Assembly (NCBI GenBank): GCA_940671915.1
Contig: CALNVZ010000174.1
Coordinates: forward strand, 76,145,770-76,209,769
Source: Paracentrotus lividus
Taxonomy: Eukaryota; Echinodermata; Echinoidea; Camarodonta; Echinidae
DNA length: 64,000 nucleotides
Direction: 5' to 3'
Both the position numbers and the translations under genes were made by a program. Of the stretch, positions 1-10,329 are shown in pieces. Numbering within the stretch: position 1 is the stretch's first letter; each line of letters begins with the position of its first letter. The notes below the pieces were generated by a model. It saw only the letters and a list, made by a program, of their open reading frames with translations. It had not been told where the DNA came from and did no database searches.

Positions 1-179
1 AAGCGCATATGCACAACAATTCAAAGACATTGAACATTATTAAATATTGGCTTATATTATAAATATAGATAACATGTTTGACGGAGATTTGTCTCCAGAA
101 ACTGGTCAAAGCACAAGACTAGGGAACCAGAAAGAAACAGCACATGATGATAACTAGTTTGTTGGTGAGACTGTGTTTG

Positions 180-740
180 GAGCTTCTTTAAAGATTTTCT
201 TTCTCAGCGCTTATTGTTTTTGTATGGTACCTGAAGCACTTGTTTTCACTAATCGATCTCCATGTTAGGGAATCTCGCTTCCTTCTGCTTATGCCCTCCA
301 ACTCATGCAATCAGGGTAATCCAACTTGAAATTGTCTATGATGCTATGGACCTTTCAGATATCTTTATTCTTTCACGGGCTGGGTCAGACCACACCAGTT
401 TCTCATTTATTACGAACAATCTGATGAACCGAATAAATTGTAGATAAACATGCCCAGATAGTGAGACAGTCCAGCATATGAGGCGGGCCCAATTTTTTTT
501 CTTTCCTTTTTCCTTATTTGATCTACATAACATGCCATGGATGTCATCCTTGAAAGAATATATTGTACTTTCAAGCCATTATACACTTGCGAGGAGATCG
601 ACTGCAAGAGCAATAAAGGTACATCTGTAGCGTTTTGTACCTTGTTTACAAGACATTAACATTGTTATGTTGCCAGGAATACCAACAAGAGCGCAAACAA
701 TCCACTGCCAGACGAATTATTCCAATCCACTGAACATATG
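180..740 (-). pseudogene. Class A GPCR remnant, copy 1
   Basis: Read on the minus strand, 740 to 540 corresponds to the TM1 to TM2 part of the receptor seen intact at 8196-7966. Here a one-base difference breaks the frame, so 'RLAVDCL' is followed by out-of-frame sequence. The lower end (about 180-440) matches the intracellular loop 3 to TM6 part of copy 2. The TM2-TM5 part, around 250 bp of copy 2 including its RY-CKPL motif, is missing at about 440-455. No continuous receptor frame exists, so this is a pseudogene or a badly sequenced copy. The identification rests on homology with copy 2 and not on this copy's own motifs. Confidence 0.5.
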
Positions 741-1933
741 AAATATGCCCAAAATTGATTTGAAATCGAATCTTATTCAAATAAATTTATGGAAGGATTA
801 TTTTGTTGTTTAGGAATGAAAGTTTATTATTAAGTTTGAAGCAATTTGGACGCTGAATGCACTGCTGCTCTAAAGGAAAGAAAGAAATAATAAACCACCG
901 TCTTCATATAAGTTGAAGCCAGGACAATGTTACTGTAGTACATGAATACAGAAACTTAATCATATGAGTAAAATTTCTTTGACAAGCTTGAAATACCAGA
1001 AATAAGCCTTAACTTTGATCAATCCTGAAGAAAGAAATATGTTTTTAAAAAATTATAATTTCCATTATCTTCTTACTGAATACACTGAACTTTAATAATG
1101 TAAAACAAAAAAAAAAAATCAATATATAGTCTATATAAATTAAAAAATCCTTGCAATATTTAGAGAGGGAAATTGAAATCCTGATATTCAGTAAGTAAAA
1201 TTAAATCTTAGATCTATTTATTTCAATTGAAAAAGTCATTACATTGAATTATAAAGATTCAAGTTTTATTCTAATGGAATGAACAGCATTCAATAATCTC
1301 TAAGATTCAGAATGTCTCCATATTTAGGGCAAGTCCCCTTTGAGCACATCAATTTTAAAATAATATTATCCAAAAGCAGGTTAAGAAAAAAAAAAAGTTA
1401 GGCCAACATAAAGCAAGAAGTTAAAACTCCATTCTGCCAATAATATTTTATACCTGGTCTTCTGCATACTTGAACCATATATGATAATAAATTTGAAGTC
1501 CTAATATCTGGAAAACATGTAATCTTGAACAAATAGACCTTGAAAGAAACGAAAACATCAACATCTCTCTATTGATTAAAGAAATACTGTTGTGGTATGT
1601 AGGCCTTAATGTCTTGTTCAACTAGAAGTGTCAAATCAGTGCATAAATAAAAAATTCCCCATATCTACTTTTTCTTAAAAGACAATATCTTAATGATACA
1701 ACATGCATGATCAATGGAAATGAAGTAGACATAATATTTATAAATGTTACACAAAAGGAAAATCATTTTTCATATTTGTTTCATATTAAAAACAATGATA
1801 AACCTTTCAAACTGAGCATGCTCCCCCCATACACATGAAAAGCCGCTAATTCTTGCCAGACCAGAGCTGGCAGCTTTGTGACAAATATGACTTTATTAAT
1901 TAACGATACTCAGAATGATCCGTTCATATTGAT

Positions 1934-2034
1934 ATATCGTCGGCTCAGCCAAAAGTTCCTTAGCATTTTTAAAGCATGTGTACTATGAATGGCCTTAAAA
2001 ATGCTAAGGCCCTTCTGGCATGAGCAGACGATAT
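1934..2034. mobile_element. 101-bp hairpin MITE present only in block copy 1
   Basis: The left end ATATCGTC...GGCTCA-GCC...CCTTAGCATTTTTAA pairs with the right end TTAAAAATGCTAAGG...GGC-TGAGC...GACGATAT. The arms are about 40 bp with a loop of about 20 bp. The homologous position in copy 2 (about 9495-9520, 'GATCCTGTCATATCATATATTACATGTAGG') runs straight through without it, so this is a filled versus empty site. Flanking TAT/ATA bases could be a short target duplication. The element has no coding capacity. Confidence 0.65.
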
Positions 2035-2494
2035 TTACCTGAGGTTACTATACAGATGCAAAATATTTATGAATTGACTGAAAATTTGTATATCCATGCT
2101 TTTCGGCTTTAAGTGCAGATTATTTTTTCATTGTTGATCGTAGCCTGCACATTCTGCACTTTTGATTGTTAGGTTACTAGTGCCAAATTGACTAACACTT
2201 GAATATTTAAAAAGTCCTCTTGAATCGCCATCAAAAATCTCTATAGGATTTTTTTGTAATACTTTTGTCGAGTATTAATAAACAAAAATTGCTCAACAAT
2301 TAAGTACCTGATAATTGAAAATCAATTTCTGTTCATAAATGTCAATCACTTTTTCCCAAAATTGATGATTCTAGACCAAAAATGACAATCCTTTGCTTAA
2401 CCTCCAGCAGTTTTAGAACATTGAAACCTTTGTGATGATTATTATTTAAAAGGAGTGCATGAAATTTGACCTAATTCAAATGCAATTCTCATAT

Positions 2495-3700
2495 ATTTAT
2501 TTATTTATTTTATTTATATTAGTTCTTAAACAGCGGTAGCTCCATCAGTTATGCAAGCACTTTTACAAGGAGCGTGTACATTCAATACAAACATAAGAAC
2601 ATATTACAACAGTACAAACTAAAGAAATATTACAATTGTGAAAGTTACAGTAAGGTAAGGTGCTATAGAAATACCAGATATGTGTAATGGGACTATGTAT
2701 GGCATACAAGAAAAAATTTAAGTATACAAGCATTGTTTAAATTTAATGTGCATAAATCATTTATAAACTAATCAATGGTGCTAATCTAACAAAAAGTGCG
2801 TTTAAATAATAAAATGTATGTATGATGAGCACCGGTTTTTATATTTCGTATCAAAATCATAATTAAATTGTTAGATGCACGACAGACCGAGATATTTAAT
2901 TAATAGTAATACATAAACATAGACTATAAAGAAACATTTTTCGTACAATGCAAAATCAGGTACAATCAGGACCTTCTTACTGACAGTGTTTATCTACATC
3001 TTATTTTATATATGTTTAACGGTACAAATTACAGAACATTTGTTTGTAAGACGCTTCTTAATCTGATAGGAGGTAATGATACCAATGATTCCCACCTCAA
3101 AAGAAAAAGGCCTTTCTTTCCATTTTTGTTCTGACCTTTTGAGAGAATAAGGCCGGCTATTCAGAATACTGTGGTGTATCGATTTGACTGCGAGAGGTTT
3201 GTTAAAAAGATGTTGAGGTACACGGCATTTTTATGTGATGTCAAACATGCCCTATCTTTTGAAACTGCCAACGTTTTCCATTGTTCCATTCCATTTAGTC
3301 TCGCTGAACATGACTGCTTTCGGTACGTATGGTGCTTGTAAACACTCTGCCATCGTTTGTGTTTGTCCTTGATCTAGAATGTCTTTTTACCTCTTTGAAT
3401 TGTCAGTTTGTCATGCGATAACATATAGTCCATAATGTGGAGAATTAGAGCCATTACCCAGTAATTTTGCACTATCCTTCAGGAGTTATCTTCTTACTCA
3501 CGAAGTATGCCAGTTTATGAGATCTTTCGAGGATATGTGCCCAACATGTTCTTGCAGTAAAGTGCTGATCAGCCAGACACCCAAGGTATTTTTCAGCTTC
3601 TACTTGTATTATGAGACATTTATGTTGGGTTCCTACTAACAAGAAATAGTCTTGCTGTGTTGAGAGGAGTCGACTTTATTTAACCAGGACTTAACTCTAG
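2495..3700 (-). mobile_element. Degenerate non-LTR retrotransposon (LINE) 3' part
   Basis: On the minus strand, 3590-3567 reads 'KYLGVWL', the motif that follows the palm of reverse transcriptases in CR1/Jockey-type LINEs. In shifted frames it is followed by segments such as 'ARTCWAHILERSHKLAYF' and 'VSKKITPEG', typical of the region after YLGV. Frames are broken throughout. The minus-strand 3' end runs into a short (AAATA)n-like tail at about 2496-2515, as expected for a LINE 3' terminus. Length, tail and motif order fit a 5'-truncated, dead LINE inserted between two GPCR blocks. The family is not determined. Confidence 0.5.
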
Positions 3701-4690
3701 CGTGCACGGACACGTTTCGTGCATTGTACTTATTATATACCAATGTAATAATTCATTTTTCTCTAGATTGCTTGCAGTATAAGCTTTGCAAATGGCACAG
3801 TTGTTTATTGTGTCTGTGGATCAATTTTCCAGTCATTTACACCAGCCAAAACTATTTATACCATTTAAAAAATTTTAAAAGAAAGGACTACTTTTTGGCT
3901 ACAAAACTAATATGGCACGTTTATTGGTTTAAGAGTTATCTCTCTCTAAATCCTTATTAGAACATTCTCAATTTCTTGGCATCTGTGAGCACAATGTAAC
4001 ATCATTGCCGTTGCATCGGCATTATAGCTTACCTTACATTGTTCACAGAGAGGAGTCATTCATTAATACTGTAAACAGAGACGCCCCCATATTGAACCTG
4101 TTACCCACTGATTAGTTCCTGCACATCAGATCTGGCTTTTGTATAACTGTGACTCTGAGTGCGACCTGTTAAGTAGTTTAATAAGGCGTGCAGTTCCAAG
4201 GTAATGGATGACCACATCACAAAACATTTAGCATTCAACACATTTTATCCATATTTATCTTTAAATGGTTATTCATGACAATAGCTGATGGTCCCTCTTT
4301 TCAAAATGATAAACATTGTTATAAGAGTGATCTGATAACTTATGAGGATATGATATTCATAATCATGGTTACGCGATGACGAAAAGGACATGCATTATTT
4401 GAGCAAATAACTTTTGCTTAAACTCTGTGAACTTTAATAGGTTCAATTTGAGAAATTGATTGGATCTATGTTTCTAGTATAATATGCCGCCTCCATGAGA
4501 AATGTGTTGAATTTTCTGTTTAAGTATGACTTAAACTTGAACCCATGCCGGTTACGGATGACGTTACGGATACCTCTGAATCTCCACACAATTGCCAAAC
4601 GTATACACCTGTAAAGAACTGTCTCCTTCAAATTAAAAAAACCCCTTGATTGTTTCATTTTATTTGCTTGCTCTGTATGATAGCTCTAGG
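3701..4690. other. AT-rich intergenic DNA
   Basis: Open frames are short and lack recognisable motifs, splice structure or composition suggesting coding. No repeat with clear ends was found. The region separates the LINE remnant from a decayed tandem repeat. Confidence 0.5.
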
Positions 4691-5260
4691 TGGGATCAAA
4701 CTTCATACACAGAATTGAAACTCATTAAAGTATTGCTAATTATGCACATTTCCAAAATCACAATAATGGAGTTTCTTTATTTGTCAACCCCGATTTGATT
4801 TTTTTTCTTTCTTTTTTGTTCCATCTGTAGAGCACATGAGTTTACCAAACTTCCACCACAGAATTTTGAAATTTTGATTGAAAATTGATCTACATATATA
4901 TATACCTAATTTTGCAAAATCTTAAAAAGAGAAACCATACAATGCTTCTTCTCTTTATTTGTCTATCAGTTTTCAATTCCATTTTCTTCATATCGAAGCA
5001 CTAGTGCAGTGATGCAAATATTACACAGAATTTTGAAGCTCATAAGTATGTAATTTAGGCAAATTTCTTCAAAATTAAAAAAAACTTTTGCAGAATTTTT
5101 TTTCCTAATCTGGTATTAAAAGCTCCATGATGTTCACAAACTTCTGCACAAATTTTGGAAATTTTGACTAGAAAATAATCTATGCAATTATGCTTAATTT
5201 TTTTTTTAATGCTTCTTCTCCTCATTTGTTGATGAATTTCAATTTCTGTCAGCTTTTATA
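4690..5260. repeat. Decayed tandem repeat with a 'CACAGAATTTTGAA' core
   Basis: Four diverged units can be followed through the core AAACTTC-x-CACAGAATTTTGAA: near 4700, 4848, 5020 and 5138. They are followed in two units by TTCTTCTC-TTTATTTGT or CTCATTTGT. Spacing is irregular (about 120-170 bp) and runs of T vary between units. No coding content. Confidence 0.4.
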
Positions 5261-6985
5261 TAGTAGCACAAGGTAGGTAATTTTCAAACCCGTTGTTTTA
5301 CCTTTTTATTTATATGTACAGGTCCAGTGATCTTCTTTAAACTACTATTTACCACTTACTTAAAATGGTATACATGTAACAAAATGATTGAGTTCACAGC
5401 CTCATCCACTTTCTTCCAAAATATCTGCCGATGCAAATCCTCAAGAGCTCAAATCGACCTCACACAATGCCTGAGTTTGTGCATATTAATTCTGAAAGGC
5501 TCTTTGCATATTTATGATCTCATATCCTCAAAGCATGACCCCCGAGTCTTTCTTGGCACTTCACTAAAGAATTCCTGAATTTAAATCATAGTAGAGTGAG
5601 TTTGATCAAAATGTACACTGTACATGTAACATGCAATGCAATGGGGTCACTTCCCCGTAACCATATGTTACGCAAGTACACATATATGAGGCCGTATTTC
5701 TCAAACAAAATCCATCAAATATAAAAAGTTCATGTATTGATAGGTAGGTTGTCTCCAATTGCAAATAAATTTTTGTTGCCATTTAAACCCAATTATTCTA
5801 AAAATATCTTAAATATGTGTTTTTGTGTTACCGCAGTGACCATTTGATATCTATCGGTAACTTCATGTTTTGCTCACTGATGTGCCGACAAAGATTATAT
5901 ATTAAAAAATAATGTTGAAACCTTTTTTATCATATCCTGCTTTCATAATAAATTGATCAAATTATTTCATTTCTAGGTACATTTCTCTTACATGAAATTT
6001 AATAAAAAAAAAATATAAATTGACAATTTTAGTAATATGGAATATTAATCATTTTTAAACCAAAATGCCTTAAAAGCTAAAACCAATCCACAGATATGAC
6101 AATTTGGACTTTTAGCTGTCATATGATACCAAATTTGTCATGGAACATGAATTTGAAATTTGGGGATCATGTCCTGTTGCTTGGAAACTGACCCGCAAAT
6201 ATAATGTTATTCATTTTTGATCTAATTGCTCTTCTTTTGAAAGTTACCTATATCCCTTAAAAAGTATTTGTTAAGCAGTCATTAAAGCGGAAGGCGCTGA
6301 ATATTAGTTGCAAATCCATATTGTACCTTTTGGATATGATGTTACTTATCCGTTAAGTGTGGGACTAGTGGGCCAATTACGAAGGAGGACTGACAGCCCA
6401 TTTTGTACCTTTTATTTGAATAACCATTTTGAAACCATTCCATTAAATTTTGTGTTTTCAAACCTAACTAGTATCTTTAGTAATTTAATTGGAAAGTTTA
6501 AGGGTTTAATGCATGGTATCTCTGCCTACACACCACAAAACTAACCTTTGGACTCTCCGCCTAAACACCGAATGATGTACGTTGACGTCACACATCAACG
6601 ATTATTTCTGGCGAATTTTCATAATTTACTGTCCAACTATTTGACAAAATGAATCACTCAATTATTTTCGGAAACTTCTTCATGCTTTATATGTTAGTAA
6701 TAAGTTATGATGGTATTCAGCCAAATTGACCTTTATGTCTCCACCCTTTAATTTTTTGTGCAAACACGGAAAGAGGGAACAGGCTAGTCTGCAAATTTGA
6801 GCTGCATTATCGAGATTTCAATACACCAAAATCAAAAAGTGTGTGTGCTTTGCGAAAAGAAAATTGATCACTGGTATATTCAAGAAATTTCCAATATTAT
6901 ACCCATGATAGAAAAAAAATTTCCTTCCATAATCTGCTTGCCCTTTCGTGAAATTTAACAAACAAAAAATATGGCTAATAATCCA
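5261..6985. other. AT-rich intergenic DNA
   Basis: Long stretch of low-GC DNA with scattered A and T runs. It contains short open frames only, the longest under 90 residues and without motifs. The right edge, from about 6780, is probably the 3' flank of GPCR copy 2, because it shows weak similarity to the segment left of copy 3 (10330-10560). Confidence 0.45.
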
Positions 6986-6989
6986 CACA

Positions 6990-8196
6990 AAATTTGCATT
7001 AAGCTTTACGTCTCCCAGGTTTATAGGCAGTCGTGTGTATGAAACTTTGGACCCTCTAATGACGCTTACTTCCAGAATGTTATTTGGATTGAATTGTTGA
7101 CATGTAATTAGTTGCAAAAAGTTTGTCTAAAGCGGCGATATGCAACAAATATACAAGACGTTTGAATAACATTATTGATATATTTGCATTGATATAGTAA
7201 ATATTACTAGTAACGTGGTTACAGGAGATCGTTGTTCTCCAGAAAGCTGGTCAAGCACAATACTAGAACCAGAAGAGAAAAAACAGACACTAATGATGAT
7301 AACTACTTGAGTAGTTTTGTAGTCAGAATGCTTGTTTGGAGCTTCTTAAAGATTCTTCTTCTCACTCTGACTGCGTTTGATGGTACCTGAAGCTCTTGTT
7401 TCACAGGACTCCATGTCTAGAGGAGCTTCCGCTTCCTTCGTGCTCATGCCCTCAGACCTCTGCAAGCATGGTAGTATGTCCCAAACTTGACACATTGGCA
7501 CTAACTCGATGGCATGACCCGTCATTTGAGATTTCTTTATTCTTGTCCACAGGCTGAGCTTCAAGACCACGGCATTCTCATTTAGATTACGAATAATCTG
7601 ATTGGACCTGAATAAACTTGTATGATTAGAAGTATAAAACAGTATAGTAATGGCAGAAATACAGAACACCACCGGCTTTGGACTGCGTAGACATCACGTC
7701 CCCATGATACATTGCCATATACACGGCATCCATACTTCCCTCTGCATATTTTATAGCCAGTTGTTATGAAGAAAAATGGACATAAGACAAAAAGGCGAGT
7801 AGTAGCTCCTACAGATCAAGATGGCTGCCCCCTTTTACCAAAGCTCTCTCAATGGCTTACACACCAGCTGGTAGCGATAAACAGCTGTCCAGATAGTGAG
7901 AACCCAGTCCAGCTAGAGCGCAATCTTCCCCTATGATCTCAACATAACATGCCCATGGAATTTCATCATGAAAGAATACTATTGGTGACTTTCAAGCACA
8001 TTTTGACACGTTGGCAAGGAGATCCGACGATTAGCAGCGCAATTAAAATCATATCCTTGTAGCATTTTTGATACCTTTGTTTACAAAAGACAAATACAAT
8101 TGTTAAGTTGCCAGGAATTACCAACAAGGCAGCCAAACAACCAACTGCCAGACGAATTTTCCCATTCAGCTGAACATTATGAAAATCATATGGCAA
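6990..8196 (-). pseudogene. Class A (rhodopsin-like) GPCR, intronless, frame-broken, copy 2
   Basis: This is the most complete of the three receptor copies. On the minus strand the parts appear in receptor order but in different frames. TM1 with the Gly-Asn signature is at 8160-8080 (RLAVGCLAALLVIPGN). Loop 1 and the start of TM2 follow (KDMILIALLIV). The end of TM3 is at 7888-7844 (AVYRYQLVCKPLRE), where Tyr replaces the usual Asp/Glu of the DRY motif. The end of TM5 is at 7670-7635 (VFCISAITILFYTS), followed by a long, Ser/Lys-rich loop 3. TM6-like sequence (TQVVIIISV) is near 7310, and helix 8 (RRFRQTF, then LITC) is at about 7130-7090. Total length of about 1.2 kb with no intron room matches a single-exon receptor of about 370-400 residues. 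At least five frame changes are needed, so it is a pseudogene or an error-rich consensus. Large lineage-specific families of intronless class A receptors are known in sea urchins. The ligand is unknown. Confidence 0.65.
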
Positions 8197-9900
8197 ATCT
8201 GGATGATGAAATTGAATCCTTATTTACAAATAAAATTTAAAGAAGGAGATTTAATTTTGTTGTTAAAGGATGAAGTTTGATCTAGTAAGTTTGAAGCAAT
8301 GTGACACTGTGCAACCTGCTGCCTAAAACGAAAGGAAAAGAAATAAATGAACCACCGTCTTCTTATAAAGTTGGAGCAGCGGGTAATGTACAGGTACAAA
8401 TCGAAACTCAATCGATATTGTTATTATATAGATACCAAGAAAATAGGCCTGTCAACTTTGTCAATCCTGAAGAAAAGAAATTATATTTCATTATTCCCTT
8501 ATCTGGAATATCGCCTTGACTGTTGTCCATTTGATATCGATCTATGATATCCGAAATAAAATCTTGAATACGTGGGTTGACATCAACATGTCTTGCATTA
8601 GGACGGGAAAAATTGAAATCTAATTATTCAGGATATAAGTAAGATGTTAAAATCGTAGCACTGATTAATTTTTCAAAGTGAGGAATAGCCGTTTACATTA
8701 ACTCATATGAGATTCAAGTTTTATTCTAATGTATAAAAGTCAGATCAAAAACCTCTAAGATTCCAGAATGTCCTACCGTATTTATGGAGGAAGTCCATTT
8801 TAAAATCTAATATCCTGAATTAGTAAAAATGAAAAAAAAAAAAGTTGAGCATCATGCTTTTCAAATCAGCAAGTCATCCAAAAGCAGTGTAAAAGAAAGT
8901 AGTTTTAAGCCGAAATGAAGCAAAAGGCTTTAAAAAGCTCTTCATAATCCGCATAATTCCTTGGTCTGCATTATTGACCATAAATAATCAATTTTGAAGT
9001 CTAATGTCTGGGAATATGCCCTTTAATTTTGATACGAATGGACTTGAAAGAAGCGTTTATTAAATCACAAATCTCTTGGTTGATTAATAGAAAAAATACA
9101 TGTTGAGAAATAGCCTGAATGTCTTTTGGTTTTTTCAACTAGAAGTGTCCATATCAGATGAATGAATAAAAAAATTCCTCCCATGAAACTGCTTTTGTGA
9201 GACCACTACATACCCATGTATTTAACTCGAATCCACAACCGATGCATGATCAATGGAAGTGAAGAGACATAGAATATTATACAATTTACAAAAAGGAAAA
9301 TCATTATTATATGTTGATGTCATAAAACAATGCAAAAAAACCTCTGTGAGTCGCCCCCTCCCATTGCATGATAAATCCCATTTGCTGATTCGCCCCCCCT
9401 CCCATATGCATGATAAAGCCATTAAAATCTTGGCCGTGGCCCAGAGCTAGCAGTTCGTGAAAAAAAATAGACTTTAACATAATAAGATGATCCTGTCATA
9501 TCATATATTACATGTAGGTTACTATACATAATTAGTAAAAGTTTTACCAATGGATTTGAAAAGTTTGTCATATCCCTGCTTCCAGCTTTAATGCAGATCA
9601 AGTTTTTTCATTGTGTGATATGTTAGCTACACACTCTGCACATTTTGATTTGTAAGGTTCCAGGCCGCAAAATGATTGAACCACCTTTAAGAATTCAAAA
9701 CGTCCTCCCTTGAATTGCCATTAAAAAATCTTCATATCTGGATTTTTTTGGTGATATTTCTATCCAGTATTAATAAAACCAAAAAATTTGAACTCGCAAT
9801 AAGTATCAGTACCGTTTATCACTTCTTTAAAAAAAAAATCACTCCGATTCTTAACTTATATCTGGATAAACGACATGTCAATCAACAGTAATCTTATGTC
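8197..9900. repeat. Flank of GPCR block copy 2
   Basis: Non-coding DNA homologous to 740-2490, lying on the 5' side of the receptor because the gene is on the minus strand. Shared landmarks include CCACCGTCTTCTTATAAAGT near 8350, AGATTCAAGTTTTATTCTAATG-like sequence near 8710 and a CCCAGAGCTAGCAG segment near 9440. A local direct repeat of a CCCCCTCCCAT-x-GCATGATAAA segment occurs at 9353-9372 and 9395-9417 and is not seen in copy 1. No gene is visible. Confidence 0.55.
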
Positions 9901-10329
9901 CTCCAAACGTATATTTAGAATTCCTAGTAAGCCCATCATAAATCTGAACCATTTCCTGTTTTAGTGATCCTTTTAACTGATCAAGACATATATCACTTCT
10001 ATGAACGATCCTTATGATTTTATTACAAGAAGGATATATGATATATTAGTGGAAAACCAAGCTCCGTGCAGACGTGTAAGTGTGTATCCTGACAATAATT
10101 AGGTTAACTAATTAATGTCACTAGTACTATTGAAATCCCCCGTTATAATTGTAAGAATGACCAAAAAAAAATCTTTTACCGTCAATAAATTGCCACCGGG
10201 CCTTGTGGTGTCAATGACGAGTGATACAAATTTAATTAAACAATAATCCCACAACAAAAACCAGGAGTATTTGTTTGATGTTTCACCTGACCGAAAATTT
10301 AGGGTAAGGTTTTATTGTGGTCGCAAATA
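9901..10329. other. AT-rich DNA between GPCR block copies 2 and 3
   Basis: No coding signal, repeat boundary or RNA gene was found. Composition matches the surrounding low-GC DNA. Confidence 0.4.

Larger units (their letters stand above)
1..2490. repeat. GPCR-bearing repeat block, copy 1 (left-truncated by window)
   Basis: This block aligns by eye, in the same orientation, with 6990-9900 and more loosely with 10330-12850. Shared landmarks include the 'TCTCCAGAAA...CTGGTCAA' segment near 90, the 'GGTACCTGAAGC' segment near 225, a 'CCACCGTCTTC' segment near 895 and an 'AGATTCAAGTTTTATTCTAATG' type segment near 1256. The copies differ by many small indels. Compared with copy 2, this copy lacks about 250 bp of the receptor middle (around position 440) and carries an extra 101-bp hairpin at 1934-2034. 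The stretch outside the receptor remnant shows no coding signal. Whether the divergence is evolutionary or partly sequencing error cannot be decided here. Confidence 0.6.
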
